DNA of 64,000 nt from Stenotrophomonas sp. VV52 (GTDB lineage: Bacteria; Pseudomonadota; Gammaproteobacteria; Xanthomonadales; Xanthomonadaceae): positions 558,001 to 622,000 of the forward strand of contig NZ_PKQQ01000001.1 in the NCBI RefSeq assembly GCF_002893095.1, in the 5' to 3' direction. Below are positions 47,031-58,400 of the stretch, one piece after another. Made by a program: the position numbers and the translations under genes. Below the pieces are notes generated by a model that saw nothing but the letters and a program-made list of their open reading frames with translations, was not told the origin of the DNA and ran no database searches. Each line of letters starts with the position of its first letter. The first letter of the stretch is position 1.

Positions 47031-49211
47031 ATGGCTTTGATTCCCGAGCGCGTCCGGCGCTGGCCCCGGCCGTGGCGCGTGACGCTGTATGCGCTGCTGG
47101 TGCTGTATGCGCTGTACCTGGTGGCGGGGAATGTGTTCCTCAACACGCCGTTGTTCGATGCGGTCACCAACCGCAAACCTGAAAAGTTCACGTTGAAGAC
47201 CGGGCCGGCACTCACCCTGATGCCGGGGCATGCGATTGTCTGGAACATCCATATCCGGGGACAGGCCAACCACACGGTCTATGTCTTCCGTGCCGACCGC
47301 GCGAGCGCATGGATTTCACTGGTGCACCTGTTCAAGCGGGAAGTGCGCATTCCCAGCATCAATGCCACCGGGGTGGAATCGGACATCTCACGGGTGGAGA
47401 AGGCGATACCACCACCACCGCGCGGGGATCGCGGCTGGAACATCCGGTTGGACGCGATCCACAGCGACAGCATCCGCAGTGGTCGCTTCGGCAAGCTGCT
47501 GATCGTCGGCCAAGGGCACGGCACGGTCGGCTTCCAGAAGCAGACCAAGGGTGGACCTTCGGAGCTGTTCGATTCCACCGCCGGTTTCGAGCAGGCCACG
47601 GTGAACTATGACGGGGTCAAGCTGCTCGATGAAGCGCACCTCGCCGCACGCTTCCATTACCCGCGCCACTACCGAGATCAAGCGCCGGGCCTGCGCAAGT
47701 TTGGCATCACCTGGGCGCAGTTGCAGGTGGACGGGCGCAGCCAGGCGATCACGATCGATACGGCCGGCGCGCACGCGAAGGTTGGCAGCATGCCGGCCGA
47801 GGCGCGGCTCAACGCGGACCTGGCGATGGACCGCGGCATGTTGCAGCCCGGCAGCCGGATGGTGTGGCGGGTGCCGGTACATGCCGGTGTGCATGCGCCG
47901 GACCGTGGGTTGCTGTCGCTGCAGCTGGACGTGGCCCAGGACATGCGCGTGCAGGCGCGCCTGCCGCGCGACGAGGAGACCGGCAGCGAGCTGCACGCCG
48001 ACCTGCGCGTGCGCGGGCGGAAGATTCCGTTCGAGGCGCCGGCGGAGCTGCTGCCGCGCCTGTCCGGCGAAGTGCGCGGCGCGTGGAAGTTCGATTCGTT
48101 GAACTGGATTGCCGACCTGTTCGTGCGCAAGCCGTGGTTCCGGTTGGATGGCGGTGGCCTGCTCGAGGGCGACCTGAAGATCGTGGATGGTGCGCTGGCG
48201 CCGGGCAGCCGACTGGACGTGCCGAAGGTGGTGGCGGTGTCGGAAGTGGCTGGGGTGCGCATGCAGGGCGAGGCCAGCGCGGTGGGAAGGATTGTCGAGG
48301 GTGAACCGCCGCAGGCGGAACTGAAGGTGGCGATTCCCGAGTTCCGTGCCGCGCCGTCGGATTCGCCGAAGACGGTACTGTTTGACGGCAAGGCGATGGC
48401 GCTGACGATGCGTGGCGACGCCCGCCTGCAGCAGCTGCGCGAGGGCATGCGCGCGCACCTGCAATTCCGCGATGCGCGGGTGCCCGACCTGACCGCCTAC
48501 AACCGCTACGTGGGCAGCGGCAACGCGCGCCTGCTCGGCGGCACCGGGCTGCTCAGCGGTGACGTGACGCTGGATGGCGCCGGACGGGTCGGGCAGGGGC
48601 GTGCCGACCTGCGCGGCACGGGTGCGCGCATGCAGGTGATGGGCATGAACATCCGTGGCGATGCGCAGGTCAAGGCGCAGGTGAAGCGCGCAGATTTTGA
48701 TGCTGGCCAGTTCGACCTCGGCGGAACCACCCTGAGCCTGCGCAATGTGCAGGTCGACGGCGATACGGCGGGCAAGGGCGGCTGGTGGGGCGAGGTCGAC
48801 CTGGACAGTGGGCATATTCAGGCCGCCGAACCGTTCCGGGTGGATGCGCGCGCCAAACTGCGGCTGCGCGACGCTGGGCCGGTGCTGGGCGTGTTCGCCG
48901 CGCGCAAGGACTACCCACGCTGGGTGCTGGGCCTGCTCGATTCGGGCGAGGTGCAGGCCAGCGGGCAGCTGCGCTGGCAGCGCGAGCACCTCGCGGTGGA
49001 TGACCTGCAGGCCGAGAACGAGCGCCTGTCGCTGCGCGCGCGGCTGGACATGCCGCAGGGCAGTCGACGCGGCGACCTCTACCTGCGCTGGGGGCTGCTC
49101 GGTGCCGGCATCGAGCTGGACGGCGACAAGCGCAGCTGGCACCTGGCCGGGGCGCGGGACTGGTACGACGGCAGGCCCCGCGTGCTGCCGGAGGCCAAGC
49201 CGGCGCCCTGA
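47031..49211 (+). CDS. Large AsmA-like membrane-anchored protein
   Basis: A 726-residue protein with an N-terminal membrane anchor (WRVTLYALLVLYALYLVAG, residues about 15-33) and a long beta-rich periplasmic part. Repeating amphipathic strands with alternating charged and hydrophobic residues (e.g. LSGDVTLDGAGRVGQGRADL, GQFDLGGTTLSLRNVQVDG) resemble the AsmA/TamB/YhdP group, which forms lipid-transport grooves between the membranes. I assign the group by pattern, not by a signature motif. It stands alone. The 3' end overlaps a possible small gene on the other strand. Confidence 0.6.
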   Translation: MALIPERVRRWPRPWRVTLYALLVLYALYLVAGNVFLNTPLFDAVTNRKPEKFTLKTGPALTLMPGHAIVWNIHIRGQANHTVYVFRADRASAWISLVHLFKREVRIPSINATGVESDISRVEKAIPPPPRGDRGWNIRLDAIHSDSIRSGRFGKLLIVGQGHGTVGFQKQTKGGPSELFDSTAGFEQATVNYDGVKLLDEAHLAARFHYPRHYRDQAPGLRKFGITWAQLQVDGRSQAITIDTAGAHAKVGSMPAEARLNADLAMDRGMLQPGSRMVWRVPVHAGVHAPDRGLLSLQLDVAQDMRVQARLPRDEETGSELHADLRVRGRKIPFEAPAELLPRLSGEVRGAWKFDSLNWIADLFVRKPWFRLDGGGLLEGDLKIVDGALAPGSRLDVPKVVAVSEVAGVRMQGEASAVGRIVEGEPPQAELKVAIPEFRAAPSDSPKTVLFDGKAMALTMRGDARLQQLREGMRAHLQFRDARVPDLTAYNRYVGSGNARLLGGTGLLSGDVTLDGAGRVGQGRADLRGTGARMQVMGMNIRGDAQVKAQVKRADFDAGQFDLGGTTLSLRNVQVDGDTAGKGGWWGEVDLDSGHIQAAEPFRVDARAKLRLRDAGPVLGVFAARKDYPRWVLGLLDSGEVQASGQLRWQREHLAVDDLQAENERLSLRARLDMPQGSRRGDLYLRWGLLGAGIELDGDKRSWHLAGARDWYDGRPRVLPEAKPAP

Positions 49212-49306
49212 GCCTGGGCGTCTGCGGCGGGCTCGGAAAGCTGGCGGGCCAGCTCGGGGTCGGTGATGTGGCCGTGCAGGAACAACAGGCTGGCGTAGAT
49301 GTTCAT
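49079..49306 (-). CDS. Possible small protein, 75 residues, divergent from a LysR gene
   Basis: The frame starts MNIYASLLFLHGHITDPELA. The ATG at 49306 has a very strong ribosome-binding site (AGTGGAGGA, five bases before the start). The first 45 residues look like a real protein; the last 30 are low-complexity and are antisense to the end of the AsmA-like gene. The divergent position relative to a LysR regulator is typical of a regulated target. Without a homologue it could still be a chance frame. Confidence 0.4.
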   Translation of the reverse strand: MNIYASLLFLHGHITDPELARQLSEPAADAQAQGAGLASGSTRGLPSYQSRAPARCQLRLSPSSSMPAPSSPQRR

Positions 49307-49382
49307 GGGCGTCCTCCACTTGAGTGGAATTGACGATACGGGCAGGATGGGCGGCGCAGAAGCGATCGTTTCACAACCCTTT

Positions 49383-49399
49383 CTTGAACTGGATTCAAG
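49383..49399. promoter_or_regulatory. LysR-type operator dyad at the lysR start
   Basis: CTTGAA, five bases, TTCAAG: a perfect dyad with a T-N11-A core, six bases before the LysR start codon. A second dyad, CCACT-TG-AGTGG, lies at 49316-49327 near the opposite gene. Confidence 0.55.
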
Positions 49400-49404
49400 T
49401 TGCC

Positions 49405-50301
49405 ATGTCCCGGGTTCCGCTCCAGCCACTGCAGAACTTCGTCACCGCCGCCCGCCTGGGCAACCTGACCCGGGCGGCGGATTCGTTGAACCTCACGGTC
49501 AGCGCGCTCAGCCACCAGATGCGCCAGTTGGAGGAGCGGCTGGGCTATGCGCTGCTGCAGCGGCAGCCGCGCGGGGTGAAGGCAACGCCCGAGGGCCAGC
49601 GCCTGCTGGAGCAGGTGGGGCCGCACCTGGATGCGATCGCGCAGGCGCTGCAGCCGTTCGGCGCGCGGCATGACCGGGTGCTCACGGTGAGCGCGCTGCC
49701 GTCGATGGCGTCCAACTGGCTGGTGCCGCGCCTGGGCTCATTCGTGACCGCGCATCCGCAGATCGAATTCAATCTGGAATCCAGCGAACGGCTGACCGAT
49801 TTCGAACGCCAGCTGCACTGCGACGCCGCACTGCGGGTGGGCGCCGGGCAGTGGAGCGGGGTGCATGCCGAGCCGCTGTTCGACGAATGGATGGTGCCGA
49901 TGGCCAGTCCGTCGCTGGTCGAGCGCATGGGTGGAGTGGATGCACGGCCGTTGTCGCAGTGGCCGCTGCTGGGCGACCCGGATGGCGAATGGCATCGCTG
50001 GTTCTCGCTGGTGGGTGACGCGGCGCCTGCGCGGTTCGTGGCGATGCTCAACGATTCCGAAGCGCACCACCGCGCCGCGTTGGACGGGTTCGGCGTGGCG
50101 CTGGGGCGGATGACCCGCGCGCGCCTGCTGCTGGATTCCGGCCAGCTGATCGCCTTGTCGCCGCACCGGCTGAAAACACGCTGGTCGCACTGGCTGGTCT
50201 ACCCACCACGCTCCTCCACGCACCCCGGCTTCCTGGCCTTCCGAGACTGGCTGCACGCCCAGGCCCGCGAACACGCGAACCACATGGCCACCCTCGCGTA
50301 A
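49405..50301 (+). CDS. LysR family regulator, GcvA-like
   Basis: A 298-residue LysR regulator. The winged helix is PLQPLQNFVTAARLGNLTRA, then ADSLNLTVSALSHQMRQLEE, of the GcvA group. The effector domain (residues about 90-290) contains VLTVSALPSMASNWLVPRL, characteristic of that group. The ATG at 49405 is chosen because upstream codons are not family-like and the LTTR dyad lies just before it. No glycine-cleavage genes are nearby; the adjacent divergent small gene is the only positional candidate for regulation. Confidence 0.88.
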   Translation: MSRVPLQPLQNFVTAARLGNLTRAADSLNLTVSALSHQMRQLEERLGYALLQRQPRGVKATPEGQRLLEQVGPHLDAIAQALQPFGARHDRVLTVSALPSMASNWLVPRLGSFVTAHPQIEFNLESSERLTDFERQLHCDAALRVGAGQWSGVHAEPLFDEWMVPMASPSLVERMGGVDARPLSQWPLLGDPDGEWHRWFSLVGDAAPARFVAMLNDSEAHHRAALDGFGVALGRMTRARLLLDSGQLIALSPHRLKTRWSHWLVYPPRSSTHPGFLAFRDWLHAQAREHANHMATLA

Positions 50302-50322
50302 CGACGGATGCTGTAATCCCGC

Positions 50323-50346
50323 GTAGCGACACGCCATGCGTGTCCC
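50323..50346 (+). repeat. GTAG palindrome, class 2
   Basis: GTAGCGACACGCC followed by ATGCGTGTCCC, the same 24 bases as at 5613-5636. It lies between convergent genes. Confidence 0.75.
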
Positions 50347-50358
50347 ACGCGGTGCCGG

Positions 50359-51126
50359 CTACCCCACACTCCCGGGCCAATACTGACTATCCGGCGTTGC
50401 CCGCGCCCCAAAAATCGCCTGCCCCACCCGCACCACGGTCGCCCCCTCCTCGATGGCGATCTCGAAATCCCCCGACATCCCCATCGACAACTCATCCAGG
50501 CTGACCCCGGCCGGCAACCCCGGGCGCAGGCGGTCGCGCAGCTCACGCAGGCGCACGAAGCACGGACGCACCAGCTCCGTATCGTCGGAAAACACCGCCA
50601 GCGTCATCAACCCGCGCACGCGCAGCTGGCTGAAGGCCGGCAACTGCTGCACGAAGTCGGCCACCTCGATGGGATCCAGCCCGTACTTGCTCGCCTCGCC
50701 GGAGGTATTGACCTGCACGAACACGTCCAGCGTGCGGTTTTCCTGCGCCAGCCTTTGGTCCAGCGCCTGCGCCACGCGCAGGCTGTCCAGCGCCTGGAAC
50801 TCGCTGGCAAAGCGCGCCACGTCGCGCGCCTTGTTGGTCTGCAGGTGGCCGATCACCGACCAGCGGATGCCGAGGTCGGCCATCGCTTCGGCCTTGCCCT
50901 TGGCTTCCTGCACCTTGTTCTCGCCGAGCGTATCGCAGCCAGCTTCAACCGCCAGGCGCAGGCGCGCTTCATCCACGGTCTTGCTGACCGGCAGCAGGCG
51001 TACGCTGCGCGGGTCGCGCCCGGCGCGGGCGCAGGCAGCGGCGATACGCGCGTGCACCACGTCCAGGTTGTGGCGAAAGTCGGCAACGGTGGTGGCCTGC
51101 GGCCAGGACGGAGCGGCGATGGGCAC
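50359..51126 (-). CDS. yggS: YggS family PLP homeostasis protein
   Basis: A 255-residue PLP-binding TIM-barrel protein of the YggS/PLPBP family, which regulates free pyridoxal phosphate and has no known catalytic activity. The PLP lysine is in LLPVSKTVDEARL near residue 48; other features are TLGENKVQEAKGK, WSVIGHLQTNKAR and SMGMSGDFEIAIEEGAT near the phosphate site. The GTG at 51126 is chosen because AAGG lies at good spacing before it; a TTG at 51135 would add three residues. In many gammaproteobacteria the gene lies beside proC; here it does not. Confidence 0.9.
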   Translation of the reverse strand: MPIAAPSWPQATTVADFRHNLDVVHARIAAACARAGRDPRSVRLLPVSKTVDEARLRLAVEAGCDTLGENKVQEAKGKAEAMADLGIRWSVIGHLQTNKARDVARFASEFQALDSLRVAQALDQRLAQENRTLDVFVQVNTSGEASKYGLDPIEVADFVQQLPAFSQLRVRGLMTLAVFSDDTELVRPCFVRLRELRDRLRPGLPAGVSLDELSMGMSGDFEIAIEEGATVVRVGQAIFGARATPDSQYWPGSVG

Positions 51127-51175
51127 GGGCGGCAACCTTCAACGAACGTCGTGCCATTTTCGCATGTCGGACGGG

Positions 51176-51682
51176 TCAGGGGGCTGCCGCCGTGCCCGGG
51201 CGGATGTAATGCGACTGCCCGTTGTCGTTGAGGAAGATCAGCTCCGGCTTGCCCTGCCACGAGGTGAGCATGGCGCCCGTGCTGTTCTGGTGCTTGATCA
51301 CCAGGGTGGCCCCACGATCAGGATTGGCGGTGATCTTGAACACCTCGGTAGTGCCCTTGGCGTCGTCCAGGGTGAGCGAGGCTTCGTCGCCCACGTCCGC
51401 CGTGCCATAGCTGCCGCGTTCTGAGCCGTCGGCCCCGAGCAGCGCGACGCCGGACAGTGGCGAGGCGCGCGGGCCCTGCGGCACGCCCTTGCTGAGCGGA
51501 TCGGGCAGTGGCGCGCCGAGAACCACCCGGGCCTGGCCGCTGGCGTCCTGGATGACCAGCCCGCGTGCGGTGATGACCCGCTGTTCGGACTGGCTCTGGT
51601 GCAGCCGCACGGCGGTGTAGCCGGAGACCAGCAGGGCGAGGCTGGACACGGCCAGGGTGGTAAGGGTGAGTGCGCGCGACAT
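51176..51682 (-). CDS. Hypothetical membrane-anchored protein, 168 residues
   Basis: A single N-terminal hydrophobic segment (TLTTLAVSSLALLVSGYTAV) probably anchors the protein, with the rest outside the cytoplasm. The soluble part has repeated beta-rich lines such as ITARGLVIQDASGQARVVLG and SGVALLGADGSERGSYGTAD, resembling short proteins with a repeated D-x-x-G-x-x-R-x-x-L motif. No enzyme motif is seen. The ATG at 51682 begins the anchor; a GTG at 51739 would add a polar leader and is rejected. Confidence 0.6.
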   Translation of the reverse strand: MSRALTLTTLAVSSLALLVSGYTAVRLHQSQSEQRVITARGLVIQDASGQARVVLGAPLPDPLSKGVPQGPRASPLSGVALLGADGSERGSYGTADVGDEASLTLDDAKGTTEVFKITANPDRGATLVIKHQNSTGAMLTSWQGKPELIFLNDNGQSHYIRPGTAAAP

Positions 51683-51883
51683 GGCCGGTTCCGGATCCTT
51701 GGATGGCTGCGACGATAGCCGAAGGGGTGATTGCGACACTAGTCAGGGAATTCTGTATCTGTGCTGGGCGTGAATCCGGTCACAGACGGGCACAGCAAGG
51801 CTGCTGACCAGTTGACAAGACGCCGCGCTGGTCCACATGATCCGCAGAGCGCCCATATGGGCGGTATGCATTGCAGGGACGTC

Positions 51884-52330
51884 ATGCATCACTCACTATC
51901 GATCGCCGGTCATAGGCGACTTCTGATCCGCGTAATGGGCTGGCTGGCGGTGCTGGCCACTTCGGCTTGTGGTGGCTTTCCAGGCGTTTCGTTGGACCTT
52001 GAGGCGCTGGGCAGTGAGCCGCTTGGTCAGAAGCTGCGCCCGATCTGGATGAACTCCCCGCAGTTCGTGGAATCCGACCTCAGGGGATGGCTCGAGGCCC
52101 AACCAAATCATTCGGCCTGCCTGACGTCGGTGGATTGTCTTCAGAAGCTGGGGTTCCATCGCTGTGCGCCCGCGAATGATGGCGTGCATTGCAGCTACCA
52201 CACCGTCATGACTGGAACCCTGTTCAAGCCCAACGACGTGCGCGTACCCATGCGCTACGAGTTGTGGATAGCGCTCGATACCCACAACGGTGCCATTGCC
52301 GCCTTGAGCTTCAAGCGCGATCTGCACTAG
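51884..52330 (+). CDS. Probable lipoprotein upstream of the RTX gene
   Basis: A 148-residue protein with an N-terminal hydrophobic stretch (LLIRVMGWLAVLATSACGG). Its Cys follows a lipobox-like TSA, so it is probably an acylated envelope protein. Four further cysteines lie within CLTSVDCLQKLGFHRC and VHCSYH; they could form disulfides. The ATG at 51884 is preceded by AGGGA. I recognise no family. It ends 130 bases before the giant RTX gene on the same strand, so a shared transcript and a role in its secretion or surface retention are possible. Confidence 0.6.
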   Translation: MHHSLSIAGHRRLLIRVMGWLAVLATSACGGFPGVSLDLEALGSEPLGQKLRPIWMNSPQFVESDLRGWLEAQPNHSACLTSVDCLQKLGFHRCAPANDGVHCSYHTVMTGTLFKPNDVRVPMRYELWIALDTHNGAIAALSFKRDLH

Positions 52331-52459
52331 TTCTCTGCCGCACGCATTTTTTCCTCTGTCGTAGCAACACCTGCAGTGCGCTTTCCGTGCCGTGCAGCAC
52401 CGCTGCGCGCACGTCCGCCTTGAACGTCAACGGTACAGTCCCCAGGAGCGAATGGAATC

Positions 52460-55400
52460 ATGTCCGGCTACTCAATCGAGATCGTTACCCTTCCCATCGT
52501 AAACGTGCCTGGAATAGGCGAGATTGCGGGCCACAATTTCATCCGCATGCGCGACCCGAATGGAAACATTCTAGGAGAAATGCACGGCCTCGCGACCGGG
52601 ACGGACGGGAAGATCAAGCCCATGGGTTACCTTCCCAGTGACCGTCTGGTGACATACGACTACTACAGCTACGACCAGTTCTATTCACAGCCGGGACAGC
52701 CCAGCCAGACCCTGTTTGAAGGCTCGCTCTCCGACGTCACGACAAAGTGGCAGTCCGCCATGAACGCCATGGACCAGATGAACTCCATGGACCTTGGTTA
52801 CCCACCGGGTGGCGTACTGGGGCCCAACAGCAATTCTGTCGCAAACACGCTGGTCAATGCGATGGGGCTGCAGGCTGGCGACTTCGAGAATCTGATCACA
52901 CCCTTCGACGATGTCGATCTGCTGAACATGCCGAGCTGGGAGGACTACTACAACGCCCTGCCGCAGTCGACGCGTGACTGGATTGAGCAGCAGATCGACA
53001 ATCTGAAGCGCGAGTTCCTCGATTCGCCGCTGGGCGACGCCTTCCGAAACATCAAGGATACCTTCGAGCGCCTGCGTGATCTTCTCAAAGATCCCACCTA
53101 TCGGATCGTGCGATATGACCCGCTCGCCTTGGACCTCGACGGTGACGGAGTGGTCCGTACCCGCGCAGAGAATGGCGCGGCCGGCGCGCTTTTCGACCAC
53201 AACGGCGATGGGATTCGTACCGCAACCGGCTGGGTCGATGCGTCCGACGGCCTGCTGGTTTGGGACCGGAATGGTAATGGAAAGGTCGAAGACGGCACGG
53301 AGCTGTTCGGCGACAGCACCACTGCCGCCGGTGCCGGATTCACCACCGGGTTCCAGGCATTGGCCAGTCTGGACTCCAACGGCGACGGAGTAATCGATGC
53401 GCAGGATCAGCGATTCAACGAAATCAAGGTGTGGCAGGATCTGGATGGCGACGGGATCAGCGATACCGGCGAGCTGAAGACACTCATGGAACTTGGCATT
53501 CTCAGCTTCTCGCTGGCCTCCACCAATGTGGGTAATGGCGCTGTAGAGGGCGGAAGGCTGTTCGGAACGGGTAGCTTTACCCGCCGTGCGAGCGACGGCA
53601 GCACCGTCACCGGCGTGATGCAGGATTTCCTGTTCGATCAGGATGGCGTGCACAGTGAGTACGTCGACGCCATCGAGGTCGACGCGTCGCTGCGTGACCT
53701 GCCCAACCTGCATGGGATCGGGCGCTTGCGCGAGCTGCACCAGGCGGCGACGCTCTCCCCGGCGCTGGCGACCGCCCTGCAGGCCTTGGCTGCCGCGAGC
53801 GGCCGCGATGGCCTGGAGGGTCGTGTCGCCGATGTGCTGATCGCCTGGGCACGGACCAATCCCAGCTTCAGCGACAGCGGCATCCAGCTGTTTGCAGGCG
53901 GCGGGGTCGAAGATCCTAACTCGTCGAACATCGTCAATCTGACACCGGGGCAGGTGGTGGTGTGGCCCGACCCGACGTGGTTGTCTGAAGAGCACTGGGA
54001 GATGGTGCGCGTCGTCGAGGCGCTGCTTGGCAACGAGACGCCAATCACCGGCCTGTACTGGGGTTCGGAGACAATCCAGCAGTACCAGGCAATCTATGAC
54101 AGCTACTTCGAACTCGCCTATCAGAGCCTCGCATCGCAGACGCGCTTGCGCCCGTACCTGGATGCCATCGACATCCGCTGGGCCGGCTTCAACAGCGTTG
54201 CGTATGACTTCACGGCGATGTTCGGACTGCTCGACGCACAGTATGCGCTGAACCCCGTGGACGCGGTGGTAGACCTGGCCGAGCTGCTGCACGCACAGCT
54301 CGGATCCCTGGCGCAGGAGGGCCTATTGGAAGGTACGACACGCCTGCGCGGCTGGGTACAGACGCTCGGGGCAGACGCCACAGTAGCCAGCGCGTTGCAG
54401 CGCCTGGACATGCAGTTCCTGCTAGGGGACAGCACAGTGTTGGGTGGCAGTGCCGACGCCGATATCCTGATCGGCAGTGCCCAGGCGACAGGGTGGCAAA
54501 CCCTACGTGGCGGTGCCGGTGACGATATCCTGATTGGAGACGACGGTAGCGACAACCTGCAGGGGGATGCCGGCGACGACCACTTGTTCGGAGGCGCGCA
54601 CGGCGACCAGCTCAGTGGCGGGGATGGCGATGACCTGCTGGCCGGTGACGACGGCGATGACGTGCTGTACGGGGATGCCGGCGACGACGTGCTCCAGGGG
54701 GGGGCAGGCAACGACCAGCTGCACGGTGGGGCGGGGAATGATCGGCTCGAAGGCGGTGCGGGGGACGACTACCTCTCGGGTGGCAGCGGCAACGACACGT
54801 ATGTATTCGGTCGCGGCAGTGGCTACGACCGGATCAACAACTGGGATAACGGTGCCGCCCGCTCGGATGTGCTGCAGTTCGGACTTGGCATCCGTGCTGC
54901 GGATGTCCGTATGTGGCGTAGCGGCGACTATCTGTGCATCACCCTCAACGGTACCGATGATCGGGTCGATATACAGGAGTTCTTCGAAGCCGACGGCACC
55001 AGCGCCTACCGGATCGATGCCTTCCGCTTCACAGACGGCACCGTCTGGACAGTGGCCGACGTCAAGGCTCGGGTGCTTGCCGCTACTGATGGCGATGACG
55101 ATCTGTATGGCTACGAAAGCGACGATGTGATCACCGGTGGCAGCAGTAATGACTGGCTGTCCGGCCGCGGGGGCAATGACACCCTGTTCGGCGGTGCCGG
55201 CGCGGACACCCTGCATGGCGACGAGGGTAATGACAGCCTGGACGGGGGAGAGGGAGCCGACAGCCTGAGTGGCGGCGCGGGTGACGACGTGCTGCGGGGC
55301 GGCGCAGACGACGACCGTCTGGATGGCGGCGAGGGCAACGATCGTCTTCACGGAGGCACCGGCAGTGACACGCTGGATGGCGGACGGGGTAATGACACGT

Positions 55401-58400
55401 ATCTGTTCGCACAGGGGGACGGCGCCGATGTCATCCGTAGCTACGACGACGCGGCGGGGCGCATCGATGTCCTGGAATTCCAGGCCGGAATCAGCGCCGC
55501 CGACGTGACCGCGTCACGGCAGGGCGACGATCTGGTGCTGGACCTGGCTGGTGACGACCAGGTACGCGTCCAGTACTACTTCCAGGACGACGGCCTTGGG
55601 GCCTGGCGTATCGACGAAGTTCGTTTCTCGGACGGCACTACCTGGACCCTGGCCGACATTCGCGCCCTCGTGCAGGCGTCGACCAGCGGCGATGACCTGC
55701 TGCAGGGATATGCCGGCGCCGACGACATTGATGGTGGTTTGGGCAACGACACCGTCCGCGGCGGCGCTGGTAATGACCTGCTCGCCGGCGGCGAAGGCGA
55801 CGACATGCTGCATGGCGAGGATGGCGATGACACGCTGGCGGGCGGCGCTGGCAGCGACACGCTATTCGGCGACGACGGCAATGATTCCCTCAGCGGTGGC
55901 GAGGGGGTCGATGCGCTGCATGGTGGATTCGGTGACGATGTGCTCGACGGCGGAGATGCGGGCGACTGGCTGGCCGGCGCGCAGGGCAATGACACGCTGT
56001 TCGGCGGGGCCGGGGACGATCGGCTTCTTGGTGGCGACGACAATGACCACCTGTACGGCGGCACCGGCACTGACGTGCTGGAAGGCAATGCCGGCGATGA
56101 TGTGTTCCATTTCGCACGTGGCGATGGGCGCGACACGATCATCGACAGTGAAGGCGAGAGCGAGCTTCGCGTGACCGGCTACAGCACGGACGAGCTGGTC
56201 CTGCGGCGCGACGGTAGCGCGATGGTTATCCAGTTCGGACCTGCTTCCAATGATGAGGTGCGGTGGGAGAACATCTTCGATGCCAACACCGGCATGGCGC
56301 TACGCGGCTTGACGTTGCATGTGGGGGACGCGGCAGCCCGGCTGTTGACGCCTGCGGTTCTGGATGCTGAAGTTCTGGTTGGCACGGCGGCGGACGACCT
56401 TGTTTTCGGCAATGCATCGGGCAACGTGATCGATGCAGGTGCAGGCAATGACGTGGTTCATGCCGGTGCGGGCGACGATGCCGTAAGCGGAGGCGACGGC
56501 ATCGACGTACTCTGGGGTGAGCAGGGCAATGATCAGTTGCTGGGCGGCAGCGGCGACGATCTACTGTACGGTGGCGAAGGCCAGGACATACTGGCTGGTG
56601 GCCTTGGAGCGGATCTCCTCGACGGTGGCAGTGGTGCGGACCAGCTCGCGGGTGGAGAGGGCGATGATCTCTACCATGTCGACGACGCGATGGACCAGGT
56701 GATCGAGCTCGCCGGCGCAGGCCAGGATCGCATCGTCTCGACTGTCTCATACACGCTCCAGGATAGCGTGGAGGTGCTGGAGCTTGCCGGCTACGCTGAC
56801 ATCGACGCGCGTGGTAACGCGGAGGCCAATCAGCTGGTAGGCAATGCTGGCGTGAACCTGCTTCAGGGTCTTGCCGGTGATGACATCCTGCACGGCCAAG
56901 CCGGCAACGATAGGCTGGAAGGCGGCGCGGGCAACGACGTGCTCGACGGTGGCACGGGTGACGATGTGCTGGTTGGGGGTAGCGGCAATGACGTCTATCA
57001 CGTGGACAGTGGCTACGACGCGATCCATGAGAGTGCTGGAGAGGGCGCCGACACGGTGTATGCGAGCAGCGATTACGCGCTTTCGCTGAACCTGGAGCGC
57101 CTGATTCAGGTGGAAGGAAGCACCGCCCGTGAGGCGACCGGCAACGCGGGTGACAACGAGTTGATTGGCAACAGCGCCGACAACGTCCTGGATGGCGGCG
57201 GTGGCGCCGACATCCTGGTAGGCGGCTTGGGCAACGACACCTTCCGTGTCGACCATGTGGGCGATAGCGTGGTGGAGCTGGACGGCGAAGGCCAGGATAC
57301 CGTCGAGACGACCATCGACTACGCGCTCGGCGACACGGTGGAGAACCTGACCCTGATGGGTGATTCCGATCTGCAGGGTACCGGCAATCACGGAAGCAAT
57401 GTCCTGATTGGCAATGCAGGCAACAACAGGCTGGATGGCGGGCTGGGCGGCGACACGATGTATGGCGGCCTGGGCAATGACACGTTCATCCACGAGAGCA
57501 GCGCTGACTGGGTGGTGGAGTACGCAGGCGAGGGTGTCGATACCGTCGAGCGGCGCTACGAAACCAATCTTGTGCTGTTCGATGAGGTGGAGAACCTGAT
57601 CCTCGCGGCCGGTGTGAAGACTGGCAATGGCAATGCGTTGGACAACACGCTGACGGGCAACTCGGGAGCCAATACGCTCGGCGGATGGGACGGAGACGAC
57701 CTGCTGTATGGTCTGGATGGAGACGATTCCCTGTTTGGCGGAACCGGCGGCGATCGGCTGGAGGGTGGTGCTGGCAACGACTACCACGATGGTGGTGAAG
57801 GCATCGATACGATGATCGGTGGAATCGGTGATGACATCTACATCACCGACGACAGTCTGGACGTGGTGGTCGAGGCGGCCTCCGCCGGACGCGATCAGGT
57901 GCAGTCCAGCGCAAGCTATGCGCTGTCGGCCAATGTTGAAAACCTGTTCCTGACTGGTGATTCTGCAATTGATGGCACTGGCAACGATCTCGACAACTAT
58001 CTGGCCGGTAACAGCGCCTCCAATGTGCTCCTCGGTGGCGGGGGGCACGACACCTTGGTGGGTGGGGGTGGCGACGATCTGCTGTCGGGAGGCGCCGGCG
58101 ATGACAAGTATGTGTTCGACGCAGGTGCCGGCAGCGACCGCATCGAGAACACCGGCGGCGGCTTCGACGGGGTGTTCTTTACCGGCGGAATCAGTCGCGA
58201 TCGGATTGGATTCCGGCGCGAGGGAGACGACCTGCTGATCGTGCTGGACGGAGCGGCCACGCCGTCGGTGCGTGTCACCAACCATTTCCTGGGCGGAGAC
58301 GCTGCCATCGACTACGTGCAGCCCGACGGCGGCGCATATCTCACTACCGCGCAGATCAATCAGATTGTTGCCGGAGGAAGCACCGGCGGCCAATTCGACC

